NCBI GenBank assembly: GCA_026120185.1
Contig: JANUWF010001165.1
Location: 248,001-312,000, forward strand
DNA from: Voacanga thouarsii
Taxonomy: Eukaryota > Streptophyta > Magnoliopsida > Gentianales > Apocynaceae
Direction of reading: 5' to 3'
Length of the DNA: 64,000 nucleotides
Shown here: positions 23,334 to 35,715 of the stretch, piece by piece
Position numbering within the stretch: the stretch's first letter is position 1
How the letters are laid out: the number at the start of each line of letters is the position of its first letter
Made by a program: the position numbers and the translations under genes
The notes under the pieces: model-generated
What the model saw: the letters and a program-made list of their open reading frames with translations, nothing else
Told to the model about the DNA's origin: nothing
Databases searched by the model: none

Positions 23334-24929
23334 TTGCATGATTAAATTTTATTTTTATTTAGGGAGGCTATTTTCGGCCTTGTGTGCTTTAGGGAAGAGT
23401 AGAGGTGTTGTCCTAGGGGAGACATGATAGGAATGTCCTAATCTTATTCTTGTGCCCTACAAAATTTTTTAAGGGAAATCATACCTTTCTTGATCCTTAG
23501 TTTTTTTTACTTCTCAATTCATTAAGTTGTTCAATTTATTCAAGCCAATTCTATTCCAGAAAATTCCAGCAAAGTGTTGTTCCTTTGAAGGTTCAAAATG
23601 TCTAAGTATAAGACATCTTGGGGGCCGAGAATGCGTAGGAGCTGTGGAACGTTCCCAAGAGAATTAATCTCCATGGTTGAACCTTCAAAACTCCACTCTA
23701 GCTATGTTCATTTTCCTTATGAAGTTATCTGGAATTTTTCCAGCTTCTTGTTCAGTCTATGTGTTGAAATTTTCAGCCATCATTCCCTCCCAAATGCTGT
23801 CAGAAAAATAGCCCTCTTGACCAGCTTGAAGTCTGAAATTATAAGGCCAAAATCGGACTGCACAAATGCTGTGCAAACCAGGAAATTTTCTGGACAAATT
23901 CGCAGCTTTGGTGAACCTAAACCAAGTTGTTTTCTTTCAGTTTTTCACCCAGCACCTTAGCCACCTTTTTTCCTCCATGAAGAAGGATGGAAACTAGCCT
24001 TGAAAGACCTCTGAATGCCCCTTCAAATCCTCTACAAACTGACTGAACAATGATAGAAAAATCTGTCCAGAAATTCCAGCCAGCTTGCGAAAATCTTGAA
24101 TAGATATTTCCAGCTTCCTTCCTTCTTCAGCCCTGACCGAAACTTTACTATTTTTCTGTACAAACTTCCCTTGAACGGCTATAAACTGAACTCCATCATC
24201 TTCTCCAGTAGTCTACTTGAAAAACAGTCCATGGCTGCCCCTAAAATATCTCCAACAATCACTCCAATCAAGCCATTGATTGGAGACCAAAATTCCAACA
24301 AACCTAATTAGTAAACTACCATAAATTAACCCTCAAACAACCAGAAATCCCTTCACCATTGTTCACCATATTTTTGGCCACCATTAAGCTTCTTCAAATA
24401 GCTTCCATTCCAGCAAAATCCCTAGCCAACTCAGCCGGCCATTGGAGCTTCCCAAAAGCTCTCCTCCATCAAAGATCTTCTTGCCATATTTTGTTTCCAA
24501 ATTTGATGCCCTAAAATATTCTCTTAGGATTTCAAGCAACCAGCCTTCCTTTTCCTCTCAAACCAGAAAAATCAACTACCAAAACCTCTCAAACAATTCG
24601 GCCACTCCAATCCCACAGAATTTCGGCCAGCTTCAATCAAATCTTTTCCATTCTCTTCAACCTTCAAGAACACTAAGAATACCAAGAACATCTACTAACC
24701 TTCTCTCGCCTAAGACCACCAAAACCACTTCAATCTTCTTCAAAAAAATTCCAGATTGTACCTACTCACTTATGTGAATCTATTTCTACCACTTTTAACA
24801 TCAAACTCGGAAATCAAGCCCTCTCCTTCGGATAAAAAAAACCAGTATTTTCGAGAAGGCCAAGAACACCTTCGAGGTAAGCATGATCAATCACCCCACC
24901 TTCTCTCATCTTCAACTTCTAATGAAATA

Positions 24930-24962
24930 TGTATATATAAACATACTAATGGACTCTCTTTT

Positions 24963-24999
<37 letters not shown>

Positions 25000-25086
25000 C
25001 CGAATAGTTCTTCAACCATGGCCATATTTTCTTCATCTCCCATGGCCATATTTTCTTCATCTCCAAGGTACTCATCAATCAAGTAA
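24930..25086 (+). promoter_or_regulatory. possible core promoter and leader of the Tekay-type LTR
   Basis: A TATA-like TATATAAA at about 24935 is followed by a CT run (24967-24996), then a short leader with two near-identical CCATGGCCATATTTTCTTCA units and donor-like AAG|GTACTC (GT at 25068) and CAA|GTAAGCC (GT at 25083). The minus-strand copy has a comparable order (TATATA, CT run, CAA|GTAAGTCC with GT at 37972-37971). Function is inferred. Confidence 0.3.
24967..24996. repeat. (CT)n microsatellite in the LTR
   Basis: About 15 CT units. The inverted LTR copy carries the equivalent GA run at 38107-38150. Confidence 0.95.
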
Positions 25087-27923
25087 GCCTCTTCAACCCT
25101 CTTTTTAAATTCTAGATTCATGTCTCTAGGATGATATTGGAAGGAGATGGATTATGATTAGGGTTTGAGCATGTGTTGTTGTGATGAGTTGAGATTAAAG
25201 CATGAATAAATGTGTGTATATGATGGAGATGGGATTGATGCATGATGATGATTGGTCTTGGTTAGGTTATATGATGTTTTAGGGTTTTGTTGCATACTCT
25301 CCATGTCGTGAGTGGTATGTGATCAAGCATGTTAGAGATTATGTCACATTTGGTGAATAGGGTTTATGTTCATGTATGATTGTTAAAGCCATGATTATGT
25401 TTATGTTAGTAGAGTTTGGATCATGTCTTGGTAAATTTAGATTTATGCCTTTATTCATGATTTGGATGATTTGATGAATTGGAGTGGAGTATATGTTTAT
25501 GATTGTAGTTAGCATGTGGAAATATGATCATGACCTTGTTGTCCCTAAGCTAATTTTATTTCACCAATAAAATGATTATTACTATAATTTCTTCTAGTAA
25601 ATCTCGAAAACCCTAGGAAAATGTGGATTTGGTCTTTTATATAAAATATTGATATTTTAGTCAAATAAATGATAGCTTTTATTAAAGAAATAAAATATAT
25701 AGATATCATATAAAATAATAATATCAAATAAAGCCTTTTATATAAGTAATCATAATAAGTGAAATATTAAATTTTCTAAGTCTTATATTCATAAATACTA
25801 TTAAAATTTATTTATGATCTTTTAATCAAAACCTATTAAAATTTACTTACAACTAATTTTAGTTACCAATTATTTTCTAACAATGAATTATCAATAGATT
25901 ATTAATTTAAATAATTACATCTAGGTCCTAGGACCCTTCATCGAATAAACCCTAATTTATTTTTAGCAAGATTTAAACTTTCAACTTATAGTGCCTATTT
26001 TCCAAACCCTAGTTATTTTAATATCAAGCTAGATTTATTTTATAAACCCCCCTTTTTTTTTTGTTATCTAGCCTTAAAGCTTAGGACACTAGGGACATGA
26101 TTGGAGTAAGTTGAGCTAGTTTTATTTGTGAAAGTGAATTTTGGTTTGAGTTTAATTATGATTTATATTTACCCCAGGCGGGGTTAGGTCAGCTGTTGAA
26201 GACCTTTAATTTATCTCAAGCTAAGGATCAGGTAAGCTCTTGCATAAAACTTGATTGATGTAAAATGGTTCTATGGCAAGCCAATTGTGGAGTGCGTGGT
26301 CACTCATTTCTGTAAAAGCAATTGAGGATTGTCTCATTTCTCATTTCAGTCAAACAAATTATTTGAAAATCAATAAGCAGATTTACTCAAACTCTAAAAC
26401 TCTTTCTAAAACCAGTTTTGCCCCAAATTTTGGAAATCCTTAATTGCCATTTTCAAGTGGAACTTTGTTTTATTCATTTTCCCAAGTGGGATATATATTA
26501 CGTTGAATACTTAATAAGAGTGGACTGTTAGGATTAGTCTTTGAAGGGTTAGGATAAGTCCCTCAGTAGGTGGCCACCTCTAAGGGGTGAGTCCTTCCTG
26601 GATAAGATGTCAGTCCAGTAGGTCGTGCTGGTCCGAGCTAGCAGTTTTCAGTCAAGTGAACTGTGTGTTGCCGGAATGGACAACTGGTTTTGTTTGGGTA
26701 TAGAGAAGGAGGAGTATCTTGCCTAGTAGGCCGATCACCTACTTTTTGTCAGTCTGCACAAAGTGTGGCATTCTGACCGTTGTATGGTTATGGGGCCCAA
26801 CATGTGGTAACCCATAACCACTTTTTAAGTGGTTGATTTTATTAAACATGTATGGTTGGAAAAGCCAAAAACACAACTCTTAATTTTGACTATTGTTTAT
26901 TGCTTGCCAGTATTTCTCTTATGAAGATTTTATACTTTGTATCCACGAACTGTTTTCACTGGACACTCAAAGCACACACGGACTTATTGATATTTTTATC
27001 TCATCATCCTTTCTACCATGATTTCAGGTCGATCTTGCTGTGGGGATGAGTAGCTAGTGTTGTCCGCCTTGGAAGGGATTTTATTATTTATTTTTATATA
27101 ATGCTTTGGGAGCTGAGGGTGAATAATTTTATTTCTGGATTTGTTTTGAATTCTTGGATTGTATAAGTTTTAAGTTTTAAGTATTTTTTTATTCCATTGT
27201 TTTGATTGTGTGACTTAGTTATAAAGACCCCTTGTCCTTTGGACGGGGCGACATCCCCGGCCCTGTCGGGCCTAGGTAGTAGGGTGTTACACTGGATATT
27301 TAGATCATTTAGACAACCACAAGGGGCGATATAGTGTAGAAACTATCTTGTACAAGTTTGTCTTAACTAACTAGTCACACATACCCAACATGCAAGTATA
27401 TTGGCCCTACGATAGGACCTCAACTATAGCATATCAAAGTACATGCTTCCAGCTTCGTCAAACCACCAACTCATACTCAAGTCGTAAAGTATTAGTCCAC
27501 GCTGTAGCAGTAGTAGTCTAGGTTTCTACCATATAGTACTTTAAGAAACCATTACTATATGTCCTGTTCTACGTATTTGAAATATACTTATGTCATGAAG
27601 TGAGTGGACTACTCACTAGCTAACGGAAGCCATTCCCTATTTGGAATTCATAACATAATAACCTAAACATGATGAGATTCCCATTCTCATCAATCGGTTA
27701 AGAACAAATATTTATGTATTAAGTAACACGTGATCCATACCTTACTGTGAAAGACCTCCATTCACATGGACCACTTACTTAAACACAATGGGTCTTTTCC
27801 AAACGAAAATTGTGCACAAATAAAGAAAATAAATTCACAAATGATTTCTGAAAATAAATTTTTTTATTAAAATATTCGATATTTTCATCAGGAACCTAGT
27901 CTACAAGGGCATACATTCCAACA

Positions 27924-27956
27924 AGTATATGTGTGTGTATATATGTTAATATATAC

Positions 27957-28001
<45 letters not shown>

Positions 28002-28018
28002 TACATATTTACTTAATA

Positions 28019-28057
<39 letters not shown>

Positions 28058-28060
28058 AAT
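27924..28060. repeat. TA/CA microsatellite tract
   Basis: TATG, TACA, TA and CA runs (for example CA at 28020-28050) that resemble the tract ending at 21637 on the other side of the copia LTR. Confidence 0.85.
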
Positions 28061-28149
28061 ATTTCAACTTAACAATGTCTTTTCATACATTCTACTATTC
28101 AATACATATTATATATAGATATATATTTATTTATTTGTAATCAATCATT

Positions 28150-28800
28150 AAAACTTTTAATGGTTTTTTTAGATTAGTGATGGATTTGTGAGGAATTACA
28201 GTTTCAAAACCCTAAACCCTCGCAAATCCATCTCAATTAGTGAGGGTTTAGCGACGCTTTTACAAGTCTTCGCTAAACCGTCGTTAATTAGCGAGGGTTT
28301 TATGACGGTTCTTTTAAAAAAATTTTAAAAAAATAAAATTTATTATCGAGCCGTCGCAAATCGATCGTAATTAGCGAGGGTTTTGCGATGGCTTTTACAT
28401 GTCATCACTAATTAGTGAGGGTTTTGCGAAGATTTTTTTGAAACTCTTAAAAAATTAAATTTATTATTGAGCAGTCACAGAATCATTGCAAATTTGCCAG
28501 GATTTTGCAACGGTTCTATTAAAAATCTTTTTAAAAAATTCATTATTGAGCCATCGCAAATCCGTCACAAATAGTAAGGGTTTTGCAACAGTTCTTTTAA
28601 AAATATTTAAAAATTAAATTTATTATCGGCCTATCACAAATTCATCGCAATTAGCGAGGGTTTTGCGGCGGCTTTTTTAATTATTTAGTGTGAAGTATAA
28701 TTACCAAAAGCCATTGCTAAACCATCACTAATTTGTGAGAGTTTTGCAATGGTTTTTTTAATTATTTTATTTTAATATATAGTTACAACATTCTATTGCT
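28150..28800. repeat. GAGGGTTTTGCGACGG subterminal repeat array (right flank)
   Basis: About eight degenerate units of the type AATTAGCGAGGGTTTTGCG followed by AYGGYTCTTTTAAAA, with intervening inverted phrases CCGTCGCAAATC and CCATCACTAAT. Plant CACTA-like transposons have such arrays near their ends. With 20050-20400 this may be the second end of one element. Element Tekay I begins abruptly at about 28803, right at its edge. Confidence 0.6.
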
Positions 28801-28802
28801 AA

Positions 28803-29594
28803 CCCTCTTTTGATTCAGAGACAGAGCCTGAGGCAGGTTGGTTTTTGAGTGAGGACAAGATGGAGCATGAGCCGCCTATGCTAGATGACCTGGTTGTTGA
28901 GGCAGAGATGGAGGTTGATGGGGGCGTGGGTGAGTACGATGGGGATGATGAGGGTGAGGCAGTTGAGCTTGTTAGTGAGAGTGAGGAAGATGAGGAGATG
29001 GCTGAGCTGAGTAAAGGAGAGGCAGATGAGTTTGGGGATGAGGGTGATGATGAGAGTGAGGGAGAGATGGAAGGGATAGAGGAGGAGGATGAGGTAGCGA
29101 TGGAGGCTCCCCAAACCTCGCAGATAGGTGAGTTTGACGAGACTTCTACTTGCTAAGACCTCAAGGAGTCCAGTGATGAGGGACTTAGGCAAAGGGATGG
29201 AGTTACCCCGGTAGTGAGGGAATTTAAGCAGCCCGCTTTAGGGATGGAAGATAAGGGAAAAGGGAAATTAGAAGAGGGTCCTATGAGGGGCGGACTTTGA
29301 TATGGGTTGGGGATAGACGCTAAGTTGAGGAGAGAGGGATTGTTTGACCTAGATAACTTGGGGGATGAGAGGCCAGCACTCAAGAGTGCGACCAAATTAG
29401 CTTTGGATGAGTTTTATGAGGCAGCTATGAATGCTAAGATGGGTAATGGGGTTGATTTAGGTCAGCCAAGTGGGAGTACAGATTCGATGGGTTTTGCAAG
29501 GGATTATGTAAGGAAACCCGATAGCTCTGTGGGGTGGCTCGTGGAACCAGCCTCTGACGATCCAGATGCCTCTACTGACTCTAGCAGCGAGTAG
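28803..29594 (+). pseudogene. acidic accessory ORF upstream of gag (Tekay I)
   Basis: One reading frame runs from 28803 to 29594, interrupted only by TAA at 29154 and TGA at 29298. The first ATG is 28860, but the 5' end may be cut off by the truncation. The protein is extremely acidic in its first half (for example SESEEDEEMAEL, EGEMEGIEEEDEVAME) and ends in a D/S-rich tail (SDDPDASTDSSSE). A middle block (LRREGLFDLDNLGDERPALK) looks folded. No known domain was recognised and there are no membrane segments. Element II has an acidic ORF in the same place with a similar ending. It is not part of normal Gag. Function is unknown; nuclear or chromatin binding would be speculation. Confidence 0.6.
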
Positions 29595-29917
29595 AGTATA
29601 GAGGACTTGTAGCATTTACTCTCTTTCTTTTGGGATTTACATTATTTTGTTCATTTATTCTTTTTGAAGGAGCATGTTGCTTGTAGGGTTTAATTATTTT
29701 ACTGAATAAAAGGGTATCGCATGTGATAACCCCTTCTTTATGAAAGTATGATTTTTATGAAAAGCATGAGTTTTATTTATTACTTGGCTATTTTCCTAAA
29801 TGATATCATCAAACTTTCTTTTGAAATAAGTAGACATCATTATTATTATCTGATCATGTACCTGAGCATACTTTTTCCCCTTGGTAATTATCTAACTTTG
29901 AGTGCATGTGATCTAAG

Positions 29918-30371
29918 ATGGCACCAAGACGCAGGACAGTTGTTCTTAGCAGAACCGTTCAGGAAAGTGAGTCTTCCACTCCAGAATTTTAGCGGATGTA
30001 TCGTTCCATACCCGACGCAGAGGAACACTTGCTGTAGGAGCAAGGATTAGCTTCTGAGAGATCGCGGGACGTGACTATGGGACAGGCTTTTGACAAGATG
30101 GCTTCAATCCTGCAGAATTTAATTGAGAGAGTGGACAAGGTGGCCAAGAGATCACCGTGGGGAGAGGATGAGGCCTTGGAGCGTTTTTTGAAATTTTAAC
30201 CTCCCACATTTCAGGGAGAGGTGGAGCAAGGTGAGAAGGCAAAACAGTGGATCGAACAAATAGAGGATATCTTTGCTATTTTGCAATATACGGAAGAGAG
30301 GATGGTGAAGTTTGCTACTTTTCGACTGAGAGGACCATCGCAAGCATGGTGGCAACGAGTGCAAAATGATT
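29918..30371 (+). pseudogene. Tekay I gag, N-terminal part
   Basis: The ATG at 29918 (MAPRRRTVVLSRTVQ) directly follows CTAAG, a 3'-splice-site-like end. Conserved chromovirus gag text follows: ERFLKF, PPTFQGEVEQGEKAKQWIEQ, IEDIFAILQYTEERMVKFA and [12 protein letters not shown]. Three codons are now stops (TAG after SSTPEF, TAG in HLL*EQG, TAA in LKF*PP), mostly at Gln-like positions. The reading jumps straight into RNase H at about 30372, so the zinc knuckle is gone. Confidence 0.8.
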
Positions 30372-30830
30372 GGGAGAGAGAAGAGTTTCCAAGAGCTTAA
30401 AAAGAGATTGGTTACAACACCAGTGCTGAGCTTGCCCGAGGCCGACAAGTCATATGCACTCTATACGGACGTATCCAAGGAAGGTTTAGGAGCTGTGCTG
30501 ATGCAGGATGGCAAGGTCATAGCTTACGTGTCTCAGAAACTAAAACCGCATGAAGTCAATTATCTGACTTATGATTTGGAGCTGGCAGCTATAGTATTTG
30601 CCTTGAAGAAGTGGCGACATTATCTGTATGGAGCATAGTATGAAGTCTTCACCAACCATAAGAGTTTAAAGTACATTTTCACACAGAAGGACTTCAATCT
30701 TCGGCAGCGTAGATGGATAGAGTTCCTAGAAGAGTATATGTGTCATATTAATTACCATCGTGGCAAAGCGAATATGGTAGCTAACGCTTTGAGTCGTAAA
30801 GTGAAGATAGCACATCTGAGAATACAGGAA
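30372..30830 (+). pseudogene. Tekay I RNase H
   Basis: [19 protein letters not shown] is followed by [40 protein letters not shown], then HYLYG and [17 protein letters not shown]. These are the canonical chromovirus RNase H boxes, with the first catalytic Asp in YTDVS. A TAG at 30636 breaks the frame. The upstream neighbour should be RT but is gag, which shows an internal deletion of protease and RT. Confidence 0.85.
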
Positions 30831-31019
30831 GTGTTAGTAGTGCAGGAAATCCTAGAGCATGAAGCAGAAGTTCAAGAGAGGAAGATCTATGTAAGTAACT
30901 TGACCATGAAGCCCGGTCTGGAGCAAGAGATTGTTGTCACCTAGCAGGACAGTGCGGAGTTTCTGGTTTTCAAAGAAAAAGAGATTGGGAGAGGAGGTAA
31001 AGATTTTCAAACCGATGAG

Positions 31020-32354
31020 AAATGGATACTATATTTTCAGGACCGGATATGTGTACCTGACACTCAAGACTTAAAGAAGAGGATATTAGACGAAGCTCAC
31101 AAGAGCAAATATACCATACACCCTGGGGAAGTGAAGATGTATCATGACTTGAAGAAGAAATATTGGTGGGCTGGAATGAAGAGAGATGTGGTTCAATATG
31201 TATCAATGTGCCTGATATGCCAAAAAGTTATGGTGGAGCACAAGAAGTCTGCAGGTCTACTGCAGCAGTTACTGATTCTCAAGTGGAAATGGGAAGAGGT
31301 GACTATGGATTTTGTGACTGGTCTCCCTATGACCAAGACGCGCAAAGATGCAGTTTGGGTGGTAGTGGTAGTGGACAGATTGACCAAGATAGCACATTTT
31401 ATACCGGTGAACGTAAGAGACTCTATGGAAAAGTTAGCTCAGATTTTTACCCGAGAAATTGTAAGGTTGCATGGTGTACCATCAAGTATCGTATCAGATA
31501 GGGACCCCAGGTTCACTTCGAGATTCTGGAATAAGTTTCAAGAGTCTTTGGGTACTACGTAGAAGTTTAGCACCTCTGCTCATCCGTAGACCGACGGTCA
31601 ATCCGAAAGAGTCATTCAGATATTGGAGGATATGCTCTGAGCGTGTATTTTGGACTTTGGAGACAAGTGGATTGAGTGTTTGCTGTATGCGAAATTGGCA
31701 TATAACAACAGTCATCAAGCATCAATTGGGATGGCTCCGTATGAAGCATTATATGGACGAAAATGTCAAGTACCGATATACTGGGGATGGACAGAAGAGG
31801 GGCATATTAAAAGAACTGGTGAGGTATGTATACAAGAAATGACGGACAAGGTTAGGGTTATTAGGGAAAGACTAAAAGCAGCGCAATGCCAACAAAAGAG
31901 TTACGCGGATACTAGAAGGAGGGATCTAGAGTTCCAAGTAGGTGATTGTGTATTCTTGAAGTTGACTCCTAGTAGAGGAATCCTGAGGCATCCGAAGGGA
32001 GGAAAGTTGAGTCATAGGTATTTAGGACCATTCCTGATAATGGAAAAGGTTGGGCCAGTCGCCTATAGATTAGATCTACCCGACGGATTAACCAGGATAC
32101 ATAATGTTTTCCATGTGTCGCAGCTAAAGAAGTACAACCCCGATCCAAGCCATGTACTTAATGAAGAACTTTTGGAATTGCATCCGAATATAAGTTATGT
32201 GGAGAAACCAGTTAAGATTTTGGAGCGGAGTATCAAGACTCTTCGAAACAAGCAGATACCTATGGTAAAAAAACTTTGGGAACATCATGGAGCGCATGAT
32301 GCAATGTGGGAAACTGAAGAATGGTTAAGACGGAAGTATCCGGATATGCTCTAA
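31020..32354 (+). pseudogene. Tekay I integrase with chromodomain
   Basis: The HHCC zinc-binding region ([11 protein letters not shown] ... CLICQ) lies at about 31115-31225. The catalytic core has Asp in TMDFVTGLP (about 31305), Asp in [10 protein letters not shown] (about 31490) and Glu in DGQSERVIQILEDML (about 31595). The C-terminal part continues to GPVAYRLDLP and HNVFHVSQLKKY, then a chromodomain-like end (EKPVKILERS, KLWEHHG, MWETEEWLRRKYP). Breaks are TAG at 31561, TAG at 31588 and TGA at 31638, replacing codons that are Lys/Gln/Arg in relatives. Codons 31650-32354 are open. In relatives the chromodomain steers insertion to heterochromatin. Confidence 0.9.
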
Positions 32355-32390
32355 GGGTATGGAATCTGAATTTCGGGACGAAATTCTCTT

Positions 32391-32403
32391 AAGGATGAGG
32401 GGA
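32391..32403 (+). promoter_or_regulatory. polypurine tract of Tekay I
   Basis: AAGGATGAGGGGA lies immediately before the LTR start TGTAATACC. An upstream TTTCGGGACGAAATTCTCTT is the phrase that usually precedes it in Tekay elements. Confidence 0.85.
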
Positions 32404-35400
32404 TGTAATACCCTGCCCAAAACCACCTTTGACCTATGGGGGAAAAGTCATGCATTGCATAGCATTTTGCATTTCATGTGATATTTTAAAATTATATCTT
32501 CGCATGGGTGCATGTGATTTTCAAGGTTACCCTTGCATTAATTTATTTAATGAGAAATAGTTGTGTTGTTTGCATTAATTGAGAATTGTTTTAAGTGAAA
32601 GTTAGTAGAGGAAATAGAGGGATGAGAAGTAGGGTGAAAGGAATTTCTTAGAGGTATATTAACATTAGAGTTGATTTGGATTAATGGTTAGGGCTGGTAA
32701 TTATCCCTTGGTGACTTGAGTTCAAATCATACCTCTTGCGAATCTTAGCTTCCTTTCTGAAAATTTTCTTCTAGAGTTCTTAATGCTTTTGGTCAAGAAC
32801 CCTAGCTAGCCGCCACTTTGGAAAGTTTTAAGTAGTATAAGACTCTGCTTGATAAATATTAGAGATAGAAAATATATTAGGTAAAGATATTATTTTATTT
32901 CTCAAAGAATTTTGGATTTAACCTTTTATTTATTTAATTATTCCTAGAGAAATATTTTAGCTAAAACCTTAGCTACTCTTTTGAATTTCAGCCGCCATTT
33001 TCTTAGGAGATAAATCTCCATATTTATTTTTCAAACTCAAGGATTTTTGATAAAGATAGAGACTAATTTTATTCTAGCTATTTTTCCTGTAATTTTCGAA
33101 AATCTTAGCCAAGAACAATTAAATTCCAGCTTGTATTTAATTAACTAGATTTTATGTTAGCTAGCTTGAATTAAATATATTATTTTCCTAGCAAAATACT
33201 ATGTTGATTTTGAGAATAAAACCCTAGCTAAAAATCTAGAAAATTCCAGCCTAGTTGCCGCCACCTTTGGAGCAATCCTAGCTCAAATCAAACTCTTCCA
33301 AGCTAGGGAAACTTATCCTAAATCCTTTAGCAAATCAGATTTTATTTTATCCCCAAAACAAATAAGGTTTTGTCCCTCTTTTCTAGCAGAATTTCGGTTA
33401 GCCTTGTGCATGCATATGGCTCACGAATTGCTGCACTCTTAGGTGTATCCAAACTTCTCTACACCTAGCTCAAATCATTTAAAACACCTCTCACCAATTC
33501 AAGTTTATTTTAACTACACAAACCAGAATTTTTGTTCCTTCTTTATCCAAAATTTTGTCCAGCTTTGCACACACCATACTACACGAAAATCAGCACTCCA
33601 AAGCACACCAAAACTCTTTATTGACTTAGCCAATTGCAGCGCCTAAAACTCTCAGTTTTTCTCTCAGATTTGCATCAAAAACAGCAGCCAAAATCAGTCC
33701 AAAATTTCTCTCTTTTGTTCAGAGTTTTCGCATAGCAAAAACATTCACCTTGCACAGAATTTTTGGTTGTCAAAACCTGCACAAACTCTTTCACGTCTTG
33801 GACAAAAAAACTGAACACGCACAACCTCTCCTTGTGCACTGTTTTTGGCCAGCCTAGGAGAACATTTCAGATTGTTTTTCTTCTCTCAATCCCTCCCAAT
33901 TTTGGCCAATAAAAGGGTACAGCAAGCTACCTGTTTTTCGCCATTGCTACCCAAGAAGTTTAGAACCATTAGGAGTCCTTCCTAGTATCATCTTCTAACC
34001 CTAATTCAAACTCTTCTAACCCTAAACCAGAGTAGCCGTTTATTCCCTTCTTGCTGCACGAAAGTTCCAGCAAACTCTGCAATTTTCAAAAAACACAAAA
34101 GCAATCATTAGGCTAAAAATCAAAACGCACCTTAAGGTAAGCAAAAGTCCTCTTATTCTTTCCTCCATTGATTCTTCTCTTCTTCTTCCCTTGAACCACA
34201 CCATATAGGGGCTGATTTTATCTTCCTTTCTTAACTCTCGATCAAGAGGAATTAAAGAAGACAGCTTTCGCTCCTTCTCAAGTGAACTCGTAAAGATCAT
34301 CATAGGGGCATTTTGATCTCGTTAATCCAGTTGTTGTAAGGCAAGAGAATTCTTATCCTTGGTGTCGAAATTAAGGTTCAATGTGATTGATGATGTCTAT
34401 GGGAGTGTGATAGCATGATGAATGTGGTTAGTGGGATAGATGAATATTTTGAGATGAGTATTGTGTTAAGTATGTTCAATGGATAGTAATGTGATGTTAT
34501 GTTGTGATAATGATGGTTGTGAATTTTGATGGTTAAGTCGAGACCTTCTTGATATGTTATGCATGATTGAGTTGATTGAGATCCTGATCATGATATTATG
34601 TGATTCTAGATTGGGAGGTTATTTGAATAAGCAAGCAGTTGATTTTATTCTTGTTTATCTGAGGCGTACCACGTAAGTCCTTGCATAAACTCTTTTTATT
34701 TGATGCTTGTGATGGCAAGTCAAATGTTGTAAAGCTTTGTGAAGCTATTGTTGAGCTATGGTTACTTGGGTTGTGAACGTGGATATTTATTCTCTAAATA
34801 GCTTTATCAACTAACACATTTATCAAGAATTATCTTTCTCTTAAATGTTTTAGAAAATCTTTTTTAAAAGAAAACCATGTTTTACGAAGCTAAGGTATGG
34901 AAACACTGTGAATCAAGAATTGACGGATATATTCGTTGAGTACTCAATAAGGGTAGGCTAACAATACTAGTCTTGGAGGGCTTGAGTGAGTCTTCTGGCA
35001 AGCGGCCACCTCCAGAAGATAAGCTCTACTTGAAAAGGCGACAGTATTAGTTGGTCAGGCCGATCTGAGCTAGCATTTGTACCTAGTAAGGTATTATTTC
35101 CTGTCATGGACACCTAGATGGTTTTGTTGGGTGTAGAGATGGAGGAATATGTCACTCGGTGGGCCGAACACCCACCTTTGATCAGAATGCCCAAAGTGTG
35201 CTAATCTGATCCTGTCATGGTGCACAAAGTGTGGTGCCTTGACCGTTTTTCTTATCATAGGTCCCAAAGTGTGGCGCCATGACTGTTTATTCGAGTCGAT
35301 GATTTATTTTGTACAAATTGTGACAATGGGAAAACTCCACTCTTTGCAAAGAGAAATTATTTATGACTTGCCAATTATTTTAGTAAATGTTTTTAGCTAT

Positions 35401-35715
35401 ACATACACGAGCTGTTTAAAGTACCATGTGCACACATAGGACTTACTGAGATATTAATCTCACACTATTTTTATATCATGTTTTCAGGAGAATGACACTG
35501 CTGAGCAAGTGGGATGTCTAATAGTTGAAGCTTTTATTGCTTTGTCTATGTTTGAGAGACAGATGTTCATTTATGTTTTCTTTTCGAATCGATGTATGCA
35601 TATGTTTAGACTTACTCAAGTTTGACTTCGATGTAATAAGAGTTCCCTTTATTTATCTAAGTTTAACATCCTTGGTTCAGCTTTATATTATGTACCTCGT
35701 TTTAAAGACCCTTTG
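32404..35715 (+). repeat. Tekay I 3' LTR, first 3.3 kb
   Basis: Starts TGTAATACCCTGCCC after the polypurine tract. It is non-coding and contains a tRNA-like stretch at 32679-32735, a donor-like CTTAAG|GTAAGC (GT at 34137), and short tandem phrases of the type GCACAAAGTGTGGTGCC at about 35160-35290. It stops at GACCCTTTG where the inverted solo LTR begins, and resumes at 39888. Confidence 0.85.

Larger units (their letters stand above)
23013..27291 (+). mobile_element. solo LTR of a Tekay-type Ty3/gypsy family (4.28 kb)
   Basis: Starts TGTGAAACTCC and ends GGGTGTTACA, flanked by a perfect 5-bp duplication CTGGA (23008-23012 and 27292-27296). It aligns along its length with the minus-strand LTR 35716-39887. 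No internal sequence remains, so it arose by recombination between two LTRs. Near the end it has the block GGACGGGGCGACATCCC, shared with the last 51 bp of the 32404 LTR, which ties it to the Tekay group. It contains a tRNA-like stretch (23262-23333), a CT run and splice-donor-like motifs at 24877, 25068 and 25083. Confidence 0.9.
21638..27923 (-). mobile_element. copia LTR (about 2.0 kb), split by a solo Tekay LTR
   Basis: On the minus strand the LTR starts at 27923 with TGTTGGAATGTATGCCC, the Angela/BARE-type LTR start. It runs to 27297, is interrupted by the plus-strand LTR 23013-27291, and resumes at 23012. The far end is less certain; TGTTAGTATTG at 21638 would give a correct terminal CA. 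Removing the insert leaves about 2,000 bp. A related uninterrupted copy at 5010-5685 confirms the join across the insertion. Both outer flanks are simple sequence and no target duplication was found. Confidence 0.65.

Noticed and set aside
24756..25121. Several overlapping frames across the CT run on both strands
   Set aside because: They are produced by the microsatellite inside a solo LTR and have no relatives among known proteins.
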